Origin: Diaminobutyricimonas aerilata
GTDB taxonomy: Bacteria; Actinomycetota; Actinomycetes; Actinomycetales; Microbacteriaceae
Length of the DNA: 64,000 nt
Direction: 5' to 3'
NCBI RefSeq assembly: GCF_002797715.1
Contig: NZ_PGFF01000001.1
Coordinates: forward strand, 1,883,304 to 1,947,303
A program made the translations under genes and the position numbers. The first letter of the stretch is position 1; every line of letters starts with the position of its first letter. The notes under the pieces are model-generated. The model saw only the letters and a list, made by a program, of their open reading frames with translations, was not told the DNA's origin and did not search any database. Shown here piece by piece: positions 10,704 through 19,854 of the stretch.

Positions 10704-11911
10704 TCCTGCACCGCCCCGTCGTCGAAGAGCCCGAAGTAGCGCCCGGCGGTCGCGACGTCCTTGTCGCCGCGTCCGCTGAGGTTCACGAGGATCACGGCGT
10801 CGGGGCCGAGTTCGCGTCCGAGCCGCAGCGCCCCGGCGAGGGCGTGGGCGGATTCGATCGCGGGGATGATGCCCTCGGTGCGGCTGAGCAGACGCAGCGC
10901 CTCCATGGCCTCGGCGTCGGTCGCGGGCAGGTACTGCGCGCGGCCGATGTCGGCGAGGTGCGCGTGCTCCGGGCCCACGCCCGGGTAGTCGAGCCCGGCC
11001 GAGATCGAGTGCGACTCGAGGGTCTGCCCGTCGTCGTCCTGCAGCAGGTAGCTCCGGGCGCCGTGCAGCACGCCGGGACGCCCGCGCTCGATCGACGCGG
11101 CGTGGCGTTCGGTGTCGACCCCGTCGCCGGCGGCCTCGAAGCCGTACAGGGCGACGTCGGCGTCATCGAGGAAGGCGTGGAAGATGCCGATCGCGTTCGA
11201 TCCGCCGCCCACGCACGCGACGACCGCATCCGGAAGCCCGCCGGTCAGCTCGAGCACCTGCGCGCGGGCCTCCTCGCCGATGATCTTCTGGAAGTCGCGC
11301 ACCATGGCCGGGAAGGGGTGGGGGCCCGCGGCGGTGCCGAAGACGTAGTTGGTGGTCTCGACGCTCGTGACCCACTCGCGGTAGGCCTCGTTGATCGCGT
11401 CCTTCAGGGTGCGCGAGCCGGTCGTGACCGGCACGACCTCGGCGCCGAGAAGCCGCATGCGGGCCACGTTGAGCGCCTGGCGCTTCGTGTCGACCTCGCC
11501 CATGTATATGCGGCACTCGAGCCCGAACAGGGCCGCGGCCGTCGCGGTGGCGACCCCGTGCTGTCCGGCGCCGGTCTCGGCGATCACCCGTGTCTTGCCG
11601 ATGCGGCGGGTGAGCAGCGCCTGGCCGAGCACGTTGTTGATCTTGTGGGAGCCGGTGTGGTTGAGGTCTTCGCGCTTGAGGATGACGCGCGCTCCCCCGG
11701 CGTGCTGCGCGAAGCGCGGCACCTCGGTGATGATCGAGGGCCGGCCGCTGTAGCTGCGGTGCAGCTCGGCGAGCTCCGCCTGGAACTCCGGGTCGTTCCG
11801 CGCCGCCTCGTACGCGGCGGCGAGTTCATCGATCGCGGCGATGAGCGACTCGGGCATGAAGCGCCCGCCGTACTCGCCGAAGAACGGACCGGACTGATCG
11901 CGCAGGCTCAT
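10700..11911 (-). CDS. trpB: Tryptophan synthase beta chain
   Basis: This PLP enzyme condenses indole with serine to give tryptophan. It is 403 residues. The PLP lysine sits in HTGSHKINN, with [11 protein letters not shown] and the phosphate-binding GGGSNAIG following, all intact. The open frame continues upstream into trpC. I place the start at the ATG at 11911 because the protein then begins [17 protein letters not shown], the family N-terminus, and the ATG overlaps the trpC stop as ATGA. trpA follows with a 4-nt overlap. Confidence 0.97.
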   Translation of the reverse strand: MSLRDQSGPFFGEYGGRFMPESLIAAIDELAAAYEAARNDPEFQAELAELHRSYSGRPSIITEVPRFAQHAGGARVILKREDLNHTGSHKINNVLGQALLTRRIGKTRVIAETGAGQHGVATATAAALFGLECRIYMGEVDTKRQALNVARMRLLGAEVVPVTTGSRTLKDAINEAYREWVTSVETTNYVFGTAAGPHPFPAMVRDFQKIIGEEARAQVLELTGGLPDAVVACVGGGSNAIGIFHAFLDDADVALYGFEAAGDGVDTERHAASIERGRPGVLHGARSYLLQDDDGQTLESHSISAGLDYPGVGPEHAHLADIGRAQYLPATDAEAMEALRLLSRTEGIIPAIESAHALAGALRLGRELGPDAVILVNLSGRGDKDVATAGRYFGLFDDGAVQE

Positions 11912-12681
11912 GATGCCGCCAGGAAGGATTCGAGGGTGGAGACGGGGTCGCCCGTCACGAGGGCTTCGCCGACGAGCACGACGTCCGCTCCCGCCGCGCG
12001 GTAGTGCGCGACGTCGGCCGGTGAGGTGACGGCCGACTCGGCGATCTTGACGACTCCGGCGGGGATGGCCGGGGCGAGCTCGCCGAACAGGTCGCGGTCG
12101 AGGTCGAAGGTGCGCAGGTCGCGCGCATTGACGCCGATGACCTCGGCTCCGAGGTCGATGGCCCGGCTCACCTCGTCGGCGCTGTGCGTCTCGACGAGCG
12201 CGGTCATGCCGAGCTGACGGATGAGGTCGTGCAGTTCGGCGAGCAGCGGCTGCTCGAGCGCCGCCACGATGAGCAGCACGAGGTCGGCGCCCGCGGCGCG
12301 CGCCTCGAACACCTGGTACGGGTCGGCGATGAAGTCCTTGCGCAGCACCGGGAGCGACACCGCGGCACGCACGCGTTCGAGGTCGTCGAGCGATCCGCGG
12401 AAGCGCCGCTGCTCGGTCAGCACGCTGATCGCGCTCGCGCCGCCGCGCTCGTAGCGCGCCGCCAGGTCGGCGGGGTCGGGGATCTCCGCGAGGTCGCCGC
12501 GGGACGGGCTCGCGCGCTTGACCTCGGCGATGATCTTCACCCGCTCGGAACGGGCGAGGGCGGCGCGCGCGTCGAGGGCGGCGGGGCGCGCGAGGGCGGC
12601 CGCCTCCACGCGGTCGAGCGGCGTCAGCTCGCGCCGCGCCGCCGCGTCTTCGAGCGAACCCTCGACGAGTGAGTCCAGCAC
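11908..12681 (-). CDS. trpC: Indole-3-glycerol phosphate synthase
   Basis: This enzyme closes the indole ring from 1-(o-carboxyphenylamino)-1-deoxyribulose 5-phosphate. The TIM barrel is 257 residues. Family motifs include the catalytic Lys in [18 protein letters not shown], and [11 protein letters not shown] starts the gene directly after the stop of the small HGxxPAAW gene (no gap), and its stop overlaps the trpB start. No trpF or trpD is present here; these are often elsewhere in actinobacteria. Confidence 0.96.
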   Translation of the reverse strand: MLDSLVEGSLEDAAARRELTPLDRVEAAALARPAALDARAALARSERVKIIAEVKRASPSRGDLAEIPDPADLAARYERGGASAISVLTEQRRFRGSLDDLERVRAAVSLPVLRKDFIADPYQVFEARAAGADLVLLIVAALEQPLLAELHDLIRQLGMTALVETHSADEVSRAIDLGAEVIGVNARDLRTFDLDRDLFGELAPAIPAGVVKIAESAVTSPADVAHYRAAGADVVLVGEALVTGDPVSTLESFLAAS

Positions 12682-12909
12682 CTAGGAGTGCGCCTTCGCG
12701 GAACGCTCGCCGCCGACGCCGTAACCGAGCTTCTTGAGCACGGCGCCGACGATGAGGCCGACGAGCACGAGCCCGGCCGACGCCCACACGAGCCAATAGA
12801 CCTCGAAGAAGAAGGCGCTCGTGCCGATCGCGAACGCGACGAGCATGATGATGACAGCCGTCCAGGCGGCGGGCGAGTTGCCGTGGCCGCCTTCGTCTTC
12901 TACCGACAC
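12682..12909 (-). CDS. Small HGxxPAAW-motif membrane protein of the trp operon
   Basis: A 75-residue protein with the motif HGNSPAAW near its N-terminus and two predicted membrane segments (about residues 13-35 and 40-60), ending in a basic tail. I recognise it as the actinobacterial HGxxPAAW family, of unknown function, usually found in trp operons. The GTG at 12909 is preceded by AGGAG four nt upstream. The frame is open further upstream, but that extension is Pro/Arg-rich and unlike the family. It lies between the Trp-associated membrane protein gene and trpC, whose start it abuts. A role in tryptophan transport or membrane coupling is only a guess from context. Confidence 0.85.
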   Translation of the reverse strand: MSVEDEGGHGNSPAAWTAVIIMLVAFAIGTSAFFFEVYWLVWASAGLVLVGLIVGAVLKKLGYGVGGERSAKAHS

Positions 12910-12949
12910 GGGGCTCCTTCGGGAGTCGAGGGGGTGGGGTCGATCGAGT

Positions 12950-13552
12950 CTACCGGGCGGGGCGGGGGTCCTCGGGCGGCGTGGCGTCGCCCGTGGGGTC
13001 ATCTCCCCCGGTCAGGGCGTCCCAGTCGTCCACCGCGCCGCGGGGGGCGTCGGCCGACTCCATGCGGCTGAAGCGCCGGGTCTGACCCGGCCAGCGCCGC
13101 GCCGTCGCCGCGACGGCGAGTCCCGCGAGCACGCCGAGGATGCCGACCGCGATCGTCACGGCGGGCCAGGCGGTCGGCTGCACGGAGGCGATGAGCGAGA
13201 GGACCGCATCCGTCCCGGCGACGCCGGTCTGCTCGGTGACGGCGCCGGCGACCGTGCGCACCGGGGCGCCCAGCGCGAGACCCGCCGAGAGGAGCACGCA
13301 CCCGGCGAGCACCGCCTGCAGCGCTCCGAGCACGAAGCGGAAGAACGGTCCGGCGAGGGCGAGCGCGGCGACGAGGGCGAGCCCGGCGAGGCCGAACGCC
13401 GCGAGGGCCGGCGCCGCCTGGTCGCCCGCCACCGTGACCGCGCCGTCGTCGAGCGCGACCTCGAACCACGTCTGCGTCCACGAGAGCAGGGCGAGCCCGT
13501 CGACCACGGCGATCGCGGCGAGCAGCGAACCCTTGAGCCGGGCGGGGGTCAC
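12950..13552 (-). CDS. Trp biosynthesis-associated membrane protein
   Basis: A 200-residue protein with four predicted transmembrane helices, beginning RLKGSLLAAIAVVDGLALLSWTQTWFEV, broken here by family-typical small residues. The Trp-Thr-Gln-Thr-Trp stretch after the first helix is characteristic of the Trp-operon-associated conserved membrane family (TIGR02234-like). The function is unknown. The GTG start overlaps the trpE stop as GTGA. A gap of 40 nt separates it from the HGxxPAAW gene. The C-terminal 50 residues are polar, probably cytoplasmic, and rich in Asp and Pro. Confidence 0.87.
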   Translation of the reverse strand: MTPARLKGSLLAAIAVVDGLALLSWTQTWFEVALDDGAVTVAGDQAAPALAAFGLAGLALVAALALAGPFFRFVLGALQAVLAGCVLLSAGLALGAPVRTVAGAVTEQTGVAGTDAVLSLIASVQPTAWPAVTIAVGILGVLAGLAVAATARRWPGQTRRFSRMESADAPRGAVDDWDALTGGDDPTGDATPPEDPRPAR

Positions 13553-15066
13553 CGCACCCGCCGCAGCGCGTTGGCGATCGCCACGGCCCGCAGCGGAGCG
13601 GCGGCCTTGTTCTGCGCCTCCTGGTGCTCGGTGAGCGGGTCGGAGTCCGCCACGAGCCCCGCTCCGGCCTGCACGCGGGCCACGTCGCCCTGCAGCAGCG
13701 CCGTGCGGATGGCGATCGCGAGATCGGCGTCGCCCGCGAAGTCGAAGTAGCCGACGACCCCGCCGTAGACGCCCCGCTGCGCGGGTTCGAGGTCGTCGAT
13801 GATCTCGAGGGCGCGCGGCTTCGGCGCGCCGGAGAGCGTCCCGGCCGGGAACGTCGCCCGGAAGGCGTCGACGGCGTCCGCGTCGTCGCGCAGTTCCCCC
13901 TCGACCGACGAGACGATGTGCATGATGTGGCTGAACCGCTCCACCTGCATGAACTCGGTCACCTCGACGGTGCCGGGACGGCAGACGCGCTGCAGGTCGT
14001 TGCGGGCGAGGTCGACGAGCATGAGGTGCTCCGCGCGCTCCTTCGGGTCGCGCAACAGCTCGTCGGCGAGTTCGGTGTCGCGCTCCGGCGTCTCGCCGCG
14101 CGGGCGGGAGCCGGCGATCGGGTGGGAGAACACCCGTCCCCGCTGCACCTTGACGAGGGCCTCCGGCGAGGAGCCGACGATCGCGTACCGCTCGCCTGTG
14201 GGATCGACGAGGCTCAGCAGGTACATGTACGGGCTCGGGTTGAGCGTGCGCAGCACCCGGTACACGTCGATCGGCTCGGCGGTCAGCTCGTGGTCGAACC
14301 GCTGCGAGATGACGACCTGGAACACGTCGCCGTCACGGATGTGCTGCTTCGAGCGTTCGACCGCGGCCTGATAGTCGGCCGGCTCTACGCGGGGCCGCGG
14401 GGTCGGGACGGTGCCGGGGTCCACCTCGTGCAGCCACGCCTCCGTCGGCTGAGCGAGGGCGCTCTGCATCGCGTCCAACCGTTCCTGCGCGGCGGCCCAC
14501 AGCGTGTCGGCCTCGTCGGTGCCGTCGTTGAGCGCCGTCGCCACGAGCGAGAGCGTCGCCGTGCGGTGGTCGACCACGACGAGTTCCGACGCGAAGGCGA
14601 GCGCCTGGGCGGGAACGGCGAAGTCGGCGACGGGCGGATGCGGCAGGCGCTCGAGCTGACGCACCGCCTCCCAGCCGATGAAACCGACGAGACCGCCGGT
14701 GAGCGGCGGGAGCCCGTCGCGGCGCGGGGTGTTCCAGCGTTCGTGGAGGGCCGCGAGGGCCTCGAGCGGCGCCGACGGTGCGTCCGCACCGAGCGCGCGG
14801 TCGGCGTCGATCCCGGTGGCCAGCCACTCGGCGAGACCGTCGCGTTCGGTCAGCACGCCGAACGACGAGACGCCGACGAACGAGTACCGCGACCAGATGC
14901 CGCCCTGCTCCGCCGACTCGAGCAGGAAGCTGCCCGGTCGTCCGTCGGCGAGCTTGCGGTAGATGCCTACCGGGGTCTCCCCGTCGGCGAACAGGTCGCG
15001 CAGCACGGGCACGACCCGGTCGCCGGCGGCGATCCGCTCGTCGAACTCCGCTCGTGTGGTGCTCAT
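13549..15066 (-). CDS. trpE: Anthranilate synthase component I
   Basis: This enzyme converts chorismate to anthranilate using ammonia from a glutamine amidotransferase (TrpG), which is not in the window. It is 505 residues from the ATG at 15066. The chorismate-binding C-terminal domain contains VVISQRFD, the segment [14 protein letters not shown] and the [11 protein letters not shown] region. The N-terminal domain [18 protein letters not shown] carries the LLES element tied to tryptophan feedback inhibition. The ATG overlaps the hisI stop (ATGA). No tryptophan leader peptide is visible in this compact operon. Confidence 0.96.
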   Translation of the reverse strand: MSTTRAEFDERIAAGDRVVPVLRDLFADGETPVGIYRKLADGRPGSFLLESAEQGGIWSRYSFVGVSSFGVLTERDGLAEWLATGIDADRALGADAPSAPLEALAALHERWNTPRRDGLPPLTGGLVGFIGWEAVRQLERLPHPPVADFAVPAQALAFASELVVVDHRTATLSLVATALNDGTDEADTLWAAAQERLDAMQSALAQPTEAWLHEVDPGTVPTPRPRVEPADYQAAVERSKQHIRDGDVFQVVISQRFDHELTAEPIDVYRVLRTLNPSPYMYLLSLVDPTGERYAIVGSSPEALVKVQRGRVFSHPIAGSRPRGETPERDTELADELLRDPKERAEHLMLVDLARNDLQRVCRPGTVEVTEFMQVERFSHIMHIVSSVEGELRDDADAVDAFRATFPAGTLSGAPKPRALEIIDDLEPAQRGVYGGVVGYFDFAGDADLAIAIRTALLQGDVARVQAGAGLVADSDPLTEHQEAQNKAAAPLRAVAIANALRRVR

Positions 15067-15437
15067 GCGACCTCCCCGATGACCGGCTGCAGCGGGTGGG
15101 TGTCGAAGCACGCGTGCGCCCCGGTGTGGCAGGCTGCGCCGACCTGGTGCACGGTGACGAGCAGTGTGTCGGTGTCGCAGTCGAAGGCGGCCGCCCGCAC
15201 GTACTGCGCGTGGCCGGAGGTGTCGCCCTTGCGCCAGTACTCCTGACGCGAGCGGCTCCAGAACGTGACGCGGCCCTCCGTGAGGGTGCGGCGCAACGCC
15301 TCCGGATCCATGTACCCGAGCATGAGCACCTCGCGGGTGCCCTCCTCCTGGATGATCGCGGGCAGCAGCCCGTCGGAGCCGAAGGTGGCCACGGCGAGGG
15401 CCTCCTCCGCGGTCATCGGGGTCGTCGCATCCGTCAT
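15063..15437 (-). CDS. hisI: Phosphoribosyl-AMP cyclohydrolase
   Basis: This is the third step of histidine synthesis, opening the adenine ring of PR-AMP. It is a 124-residue single-domain enzyme. Family features are [18 protein letters not shown] and the metal-binding DCDTDTLL, then [15 protein letters not shown] with the Zn/Mg-site cysteines. HisE is encoded separately upstream, so this is not the fused HisIE form. ATG overlaps the hisF stop, and the gene's own stop overlaps the trpE start. This splices histidine and tryptophan genes into one transcript. Confidence 0.97.
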   Translation of the reverse strand: MTDATTPMTAEEALAVATFGSDGLLPAIIQEEGTREVLMLGYMDPEALRRTLTEGRVTFWSRSRQEYWRKGDTSGHAQYVRAAAFDCDTDTLLVTVHQVGAACHTGAHACFDTHPLQPVIGEVA

Positions 15438-16195
15438 CGCACCAGTACTCCCGCCTCGGCGAGGCCGCGCTTGACCTCGCCGATCGTCATCTCGCCATTG
15501 TGGAACACACTCGCGGCGAGCACCGCGTCGGCTCCCGCCGCCACGGCGGGCGGGAAGTGCTCGACCGCTCCGGCACCGCCGGAGGCGATGACGGGCACCG
15601 AGCTGACGGCGCGCATCGCCGTGACGAGTTCGAGGTCGAAGCCGTTCTTGGTGCCGTCGGCGTCGATCGAGTTGACGAGCAGTTCGCCAGCGCCCCGCTC
15701 GATCGCCTCCCGCGCCCAGGCGAGGGCGTCGAGGTCGGTGAGGGTGCGTCCGCCGTGCGTGGTGACGACGAAGCCGGAGGGCGCCGCCTCCGATCGGGTG
15801 ATGTCGAGCGAGAGCACGAGCACTTGCGCGCCGAAGCGGTCGGCGATCTCGTCGACGAGTCGCGGGCGGGCGATCGCGGCGCTGTTCACGCCGACCTTGT
15901 CTGCGCCGCTCGCGAGCAGCCGGGCGACGTCGTCGGTCGTGCGGACCCCGCCGCCGACGGTGAGCGGGATGAACACCTGCTCGGCCGTCGCCTGCACGGT
16001 CTCGTACATCGTGGCGCGGTCGTCGACCGTCGCGGTGACGTCGAGGAAGGTGATCTCGTCGGCGCCCTGCTCGAAGTACCGGCGCGCGAGTTCGACCGGA
16101 TCGCCCGCATCACGCAGGTTCTGGAAGTTCACGCCCTTGACGACCCGGCCGGCCGCCACGTCGAGGCAGGGGATGACCCGGACGGCGATGGACAT
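15434..16195 (-). CDS. hisF: Imidazole glycerol phosphate synthase subunit HisF
   Basis: This cyclase subunit uses ammonia from HisH to form imidazole glycerol phosphate and AICAR. The TIM barrel is 253 residues. The catalytic Asp residues are in [14 protein letters not shown] and [11 protein letters not shown], and the phosphate loops VGGGVR and ASGGAGA are present. The ATG at 16195 gives the standard N-terminus, and its first base is shared with the hisG stop (TGATG). hisH and hisA are not in the window. Confidence 0.97.
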   Translation of the reverse strand: MSIAVRVIPCLDVAAGRVVKGVNFQNLRDAGDPVELARRYFEQGADEITFLDVTATVDDRATMYETVQATAEQVFIPLTVGGGVRTTDDVARLLASGADKVGVNSAAIARPRLVDEIADRFGAQVLVLSLDITRSEAAPSGFVVTTHGGRTLTDLDALAWAREAIERGAGELLVNSIDADGTKNGFDLELVTAMRAVSSVPVIASGGAGAVEHFPPAVAAGADAVLAASVFHNGEMTIGEVKRGLAEAGVLVR

Positions 16196-17034
16196 CAGAT
16201 CCTCGCCGCGTGGATCTGACTGACGAGGATGGCCCGGGCGCCGAGCTCGTAGAGCTCGTCCATCACCTGGTTGGTGTTCTCGCGCGGCACCATCACGCGG
16301 ACGGCGACCCATTCGCGGTCGCGCAACGGCGACACGGTGGGCGATTCGAGGCCCGGGGTGATCGCGACGGCCTGTTCGATGAGCGTCGCCGGGAGGTCGT
16401 AGTCCATGAGCACGTACCGGCGGGCCACGAGCACGCCTTGCAGGCGGCGTTCGAGCGTCGAGAGTCCGGGCACCTCGCGCGGGGCGCCGATGAGCACCGC
16501 CGTCGACTCGAGGATGACCGGGCCGAAGATCTCGAGGCCCTGCTTGCGCAGGGTGGACCCGGTCGAGACGACGTCGGCCACGGCGTCCGCGACGCCGAGG
16601 GCGACGGCGGACTCGACCGCCCCGTCGAGCTTGACGAGCTGCGCGGAGACGCCCTCCCGCTCGAGGAACGCCCCGACGAGGCCGGTGTAGCTCGTCGCGA
16701 CGCGCACGCCCTCCAGGTCGGCGAGACCCGAGAAGCGACCGGCGGGGCCGGCGAAGCGGAACGTCGAGCCGCCGAAGTCGAGGGCCGCGATCTCGGTCGC
16801 GGCGGAACCGGAGTCGAGCAGCAGGTCGCGGCCGGTGATGCCGACGTCGAGGGCGCCCGACCCGACGTAGGTGGCGATGTCGCGGGGACGCAGGTAGAAG
16901 AACTCGACCCCGTTGCGGTGGTCGGGCACGATCAGTTCGCGGGTGTCACGCCGGGTGGCGTATCCGGCCTCGTCGAGCATCTCGACGGCGGTCTCGGAGA
17001 GGGAGCCCTTGTTGGGCACAGCGATGCGCAGCAT
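16195..17034 (-). CDS. hisG: ATP phosphoribosyltransferase (long form)
   Basis: This is the first and feedback-regulated step of histidine synthesis, joining ATP and PRPP. The 279-residue protein is the long, HisZ-independent form with a C-terminal ACT-like regulatory domain (about residues 205-279). It begins [12 protein letters not shown]. The PRPP loop appears near [13 protein letters not shown]. The start is chosen at the ATG at 17034 on homology. An alternative ATG at 17079 would overlap the hisE stop as TGATG, the same arrangement as hisG/hisF, and would add 15 residues. Confidence 0.95.
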   Translation of the reverse strand: MLRIAVPNKGSLSETAVEMLDEAGYATRRDTRELIVPDHRNGVEFFYLRPRDIATYVGSGALDVGITGRDLLLDSGSAATEIAALDFGGSTFRFAGPAGRFSGLADLEGVRVATSYTGLVGAFLEREGVSAQLVKLDGAVESAVALGVADAVADVVSTGSTLRKQGLEIFGPVILESTAVLIGAPREVPGLSTLERRLQGVLVARRYVLMDYDLPATLIEQAVAITPGLESPTVSPLRDREWVAVRVMVPRENTNQVMDELYELGARAILVSQIHAARI

Positions 17035-17078
17035 GGTGGAGTCGTTTCTCGGGGGGACGGACGGGACGGGAGCGGACA

Positions 17079-17342
17079 TCACAGATGTCGGTACACGTCC
17101 GCGGGCGTCAGGCCCTTGGCGACCATGAGCACCTGCAGGTGGTAGATCAGCTGACTGATCTCCTCGGCGGTCTCGTCGTCGCTCTGGTACTCGGCCGCCA
17201 TCCACACCTCGGCGGCCTCTTCCACGATCTTCTTGCCGATCGCGTGCACGCCCGCGTCGAGCTCCGCGACGGTGCCGCTGCCCGCGGGGCGGGAGACGGC
17301 CTTCTCGCTGAGCTCGCCGAAGAGGGCGTCGAAGGTCTTCAC
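17079..17342 (-). CDS. hisE: Phosphoribosyl-ATP pyrophosphohydrolase
   Basis: This is the second step of histidine synthesis, hydrolysing PR-ATP to PR-AMP and pyrophosphate. It is 87 residues, all-alpha MazG-like, with the metal-binding [10 protein letters not shown] and the later [13 protein letters not shown]. The GTG at 17342 is preceded by no Shine-Dalgarno sequence, but a TAGCCT box lies 6 nt upstream, suggesting a leaderless message. It is the first gene of the hisE-hisG-hisF-hisI-trp run and so marks the operon's promoter. Confidence 0.95.
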   Translation of the reverse strand: MKTFDALFGELSEKAVSRPAGSGTVAELDAGVHAIGKKIVEEAAEVWMAAEYQSDDETAEEISQLIYHLQVLMVAKGLTPADVYRHL

Positions 17343-17348
17343 GGTTCC

Positions 17349-17354
17349 AGGCTA
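17349..17354 (-). promoter_or_regulatory. -10 box of the hisE...lgt operon (leaderless)
   Basis: TAGCCT on the minus strand ends 6 nt before the hisE GTG. That spacing places transcription initiation at the start codon itself. No convincing -35 box is seen, which is common for actinobacterial leaderless promoters. Confidence 0.5.
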
Positions 17355-17370
17355 TCGGTCGGCGGACATG

Positions 17371-17400
17371 CCGCGGGCCGCCCTTCCGGGCGGCCCGCGG
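17371..17400 (-). terminator. Perfect 13-bp GC hairpin after the FKBP gene
   Basis: CCGCGGGCCGCCC (17371-17383), a four-base TTCC loop, and GGGCGGCCCGCGG (17388-17400) form a perfect stem. It begins 12 nt after the FKBP stop codon and immediately precedes the hisE promoter. It therefore most likely terminates the FKBP transcript and insulates the his/trp operon. No U tract follows. Confidence 0.72.
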
Positions 17401-17412
17401 TCGATCCGGGTG

Positions 17413-17781
17413 TTACTTGACGTCGAGCAGGTCGATCACGAACACGAGGGTCCGTCCCGAGAGGCGGTGTCCGCCGCCGGCGGGCCCGTAGGCGAGGTGC
17501 GGCGGGCAGACGAGCTGGCGGCGGCCGCCGACCTTCATGCCGGGGATGCCCTCCTGCCAGCCCTTGATGAGGCCGGCGAGCGGGAAGGTGATCGACTCGC
17601 CGCGGTTCCAGCTCGAGTCGAACTCCTCACCGGTCTCGAAGTCGACGCCGAGGTAGTGCACCTCGACGTTGGCGCCCGGCTGCGCCTCGGCGCCGTCGCC
17701 GACGGTGATGTCGGTGATGACGAGTTCGGTCGGGGCCGGGCCCTCGATGAAGTCGATCTCGGGCTTGGTGGCTTCAGTCAT
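17413..17781 (-). CDS. FKBP-type peptidyl-prolyl cis-trans isomerase
   Basis: A small cytoplasmic prolyl isomerase and folding helper of 122 residues. It has the single FKBP fold with VEVHYLGVDFETGEEFDSSW, the binding-pocket motif PLAGLIKGWQEGIPGMKVG, and LVCPPHLAYG. No signal peptide or extra domain is present. The ATG at 17781 gives the usual N-terminus, and a TTGGAT box lies 6 nt upstream. It is transcribed alone: rpe is 52 nt upstream and a strong hairpin follows it. Confidence 0.95.
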   Translation of the reverse strand: MTEATKPEIDFIEGPAPTELVITDITVGDGAEAQPGANVEVHYLGVDFETGEEFDSSWNRGESITFPLAGLIKGWQEGIPGMKVGGRRQLVCPPHLAYGPAGGGHRLSGRTLVFVIDLLDVK

Positions 17782-17787
17782 GAGCCC

Positions 17788-17793
17788 ATCCAA
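17788..17793 (-). promoter_or_regulatory. Probable -10 box of the FKBP gene (leaderless)
   Basis: TTGGAT on the minus strand ends 6 nt before the FKBP ATG, matching the spacing seen for hisE, aroQ and other genes here. It lies in the 52-nt gap after rpe. Confidence 0.4.
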
Positions 17794-17833
17794 CCAGACC
17801 TGCGGGCCGTCGCGGCGCCCTCGCACCCCATCT

Positions 17834-18502
17834 TCAGTGCGCGTGGGTGTGCGCCTGCGCGGCCGCGCGCAGCGTCGCGATCGCCGCCACCGGGTCGTCG
17901 GTGCCGAAGACGCTCGATCCGGCCACGAACGTGTCGGCTCCCGCCTCCGCCGCGATGCCGATCGTCTTCTCCGAGATCCCCCCGTCGACCTGCAGCCACA
18001 CGTCGAGGCCGGCCGCCTCGCGGGCGGCGCGCAGTCGTTCGAGCTTCGGCATCACGGAGTCCATGAACGACTGGCCGCCGAATCCGGGCTCGACGGTCAT
18101 CACGAGCACCTGGTCGAACTCGGGCAGCAGGTCGAGGTAGGGGTCGACGGCGGTGCCCGGCTTGAGCGCGATGCCCGCGCGCGCGCCGATCTCGCGCAGT
18201 CGACGGGCCACGGCGACGGGGTCGGCGGCGGCCTCGGCGTGGAAGGTGACCGAGTACGCCCCGGTCTCGGCGTACCCGGGCGCCCAGCGGTCGGCATCCT
18301 CGAGCATGAGGTGCACGTCGAGCGGCAGCTCCGACACCTGCTGCAGGCGTTCCACCATCGGCAGCCCGAAGGTCAGGTTGGGCACGAAGTGGTTGTCCAT
18401 CACGTCGACGTGCACGAGGTCCGCAGTGGGGATGCGCGTCAGCTCGTTCGCGAAGTCGACGAAATCGGCGGCCAGGATGCTCGGATTGATGCGCACGGTC
18501 AC
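17834..18502 (-). CDS. rpe: Ribulose-phosphate 3-epimerase
   Basis: This enzyme interconverts ribulose 5-phosphate and xylulose 5-phosphate in the pentose phosphate pathway. The 222-residue TIM barrel starts RINPSILAADF, with metal-site motifs HVDVMDNHFVPNLTFG and MTVEPGFGGQSF, and DGGI near the C-terminus. It ends in a His-rich AHTHAH tail. The GTG at 18502 overlaps the rsmB stop (GTGA). A GTG two codons later is also possible. It is the last gene of the long pyr-to-rpe run. Confidence 0.96.
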   Translation of the reverse strand: MTVRINPSILAADFVDFANELTRIPTADLVHVDVMDNHFVPNLTFGLPMVERLQQVSELPLDVHLMLEDADRWAPGYAETGAYSVTFHAEAAADPVAVARRLREIGARAGIALKPGTAVDPYLDLLPEFDQVLVMTVEPGFGGQSFMDSVMPKLERLRAAREAAGLDVWLQVDGGISEKTIGIAAEAGADTFVAGSSVFGTDDPVAAIATLRAAAQAHTHAH

Positions 18503-19854
18503 CGGTTCACCCTAGCGAGCAGCTGGATGAACATCCCGTCGGTGCCGTGGCGGTGCGGCCACAACTGCAGGTGGGCGCCGTCGACCGTCGGCAGCGGTTC
18601 CCGGGTGACGCCGCGGAGGGCGGAGGCGGTGTCGACGGCGACGAGCCCGTGCCGCTCGACCGCCTCCTGTACCGCGGGCCGGGTCTCGGCGAGGTGCGGT
18701 GAGCAGGTCACGTAGGCGAGCAGTCCGCCCGGCTTGAGCGCCTTCGCCGCCGAGGCGACGAGTTCGAGCTGGAGCGCCGTGAGGGCCGCCACGTCCGCGG
18801 GGCTCTTGCGCCAGCGCGCCTCCGGTCGCCGCCGCAGGGCTCCGAGCCCGGTGCAGGGCGCGTCGAGCAGGATGCGGTCGAACGCGGCGGGCTGCTCGTC
18901 TCCGATCGTGCGTCCGTCACCCACCCGCACCTCCGGTCGCGGATCCAGGGCGGCGACGGCCCGTTCGACGAGTCCGGCGCGTGCGGGGACGACCTCGTTC
19001 GCGACGAGCGTCGCACCGCCGAGCGCGGCGTCGGCGCCGAGCAGGGCCGACTTGCCGCCAGGGCCGGCGCACAGGTCGAGCCAGCGCTCGCCCGGCTCGA
19101 TGGCCCGGGCGCGGCTCAGGGCGAGCGCCGCGAGCTGAGACCCCTCGTCCTGCACGCGCACTCTGCCCGCCGCGACAGCGGGCACGCGGGACGGGTCGCC
19201 CGAGGCGAGCGCGACGCCGACCGGCGACCAGCGGGTCGGCTCCCCCGCCTCCTCGACACCCGCGAGTCCGGGGAGGGCGGCGAGGGCGACGCGCGGTGAC
19301 GCGTTGTCGGCCGCCAGCAGCTCGGCGAGCTCGTCCGCGCGGTCCTCCGCGGCGAGGGCGCGTCGCAGCGCACGGATGATCCACACCGGGTGGGCGTGCT
19401 CGAGGGCGAGACGCTCGTCGTCGCTGCGTGCGGTCGCGAGCACCCGCCCGGTCCACTCCTCCGGCGTGGAACGGTCGATCGCGCGCAGCACCGCGTTGAC
19501 GAAGCCGGTCGCCGAGCGGCCGGCGACGGATGCGGTGAGCGACACGGACTCGTCGACGGCGGCGTGCGAAGGGGTGCGCATGGCGAGCAGCTGGTGCGCG
19601 CCGATCCGGAGCACGTCGAGCACGGGCGGGTCGATCCGGTCGACCGGCCGCCCGGCGGCCAATTCGACGACCCGGTCGTAGTAGTTCAGCCGGCGCAGGG
19701 TGCCGTAGGTGAGCTCGGTCGTGAGCGCCGCATCCGCCGTCGACAGGCGCGCGCGCTCGATCTTCGTCGGCAGCAGCAGGTTGGCGTAGGCGTCGCTCGA
19801 GCGCACCGCGTCGAGCACCTCGAACGCGATGCGACGGGCGGGTTGCACGCTCAT
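18499..19854 (-). CDS. rsmB: 16S rRNA m5C967 methyltransferase RsmB/Fmu
   Basis: This SAM-dependent enzyme makes 5-methylcytosine in 16S rRNA. The 451-residue protein has an N-terminal NusB-like RNA-binding domain (about 1-150) and a C-terminal Rossmann methyltransferase. Visible are the SAM motif LCAGPGGKSALLG, DAPCTGLGALRRRPE with the catalytic cysteine, and the second cysteine in YVTCSPHLAET. The ATG at 19854 overlaps the fmt stop (ATGA). An fmt-rsmB-rpe order is standard in actinobacteria. Confidence 0.95.
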   Translation of the reverse strand: MSVQPARRIAFEVLDAVRSSDAYANLLLPTKIERARLSTADAALTTELTYGTLRRLNYYDRVVELAAGRPVDRIDPPVLDVLRIGAHQLLAMRTPSHAAVDESVSLTASVAGRSATGFVNAVLRAIDRSTPEEWTGRVLATARSDDERLALEHAHPVWIIRALRRALAAEDRADELAELLAADNASPRVALAALPGLAGVEEAGEPTRWSPVGVALASGDPSRVPAVAAGRVRVQDEGSQLAALALSRARAIEPGERWLDLCAGPGGKSALLGADAALGGATLVANEVVPARAGLVERAVAALDPRPEVRVGDGRTIGDEQPAAFDRILLDAPCTGLGALRRRPEARWRKSPADVAALTALQLELVASAAKALKPGGLLAYVTCSPHLAETRPAVQEAVERHGLVAVDTASALRGVTREPLPTVDGAHLQLWPHRHGTDGMFIQLLARVNR

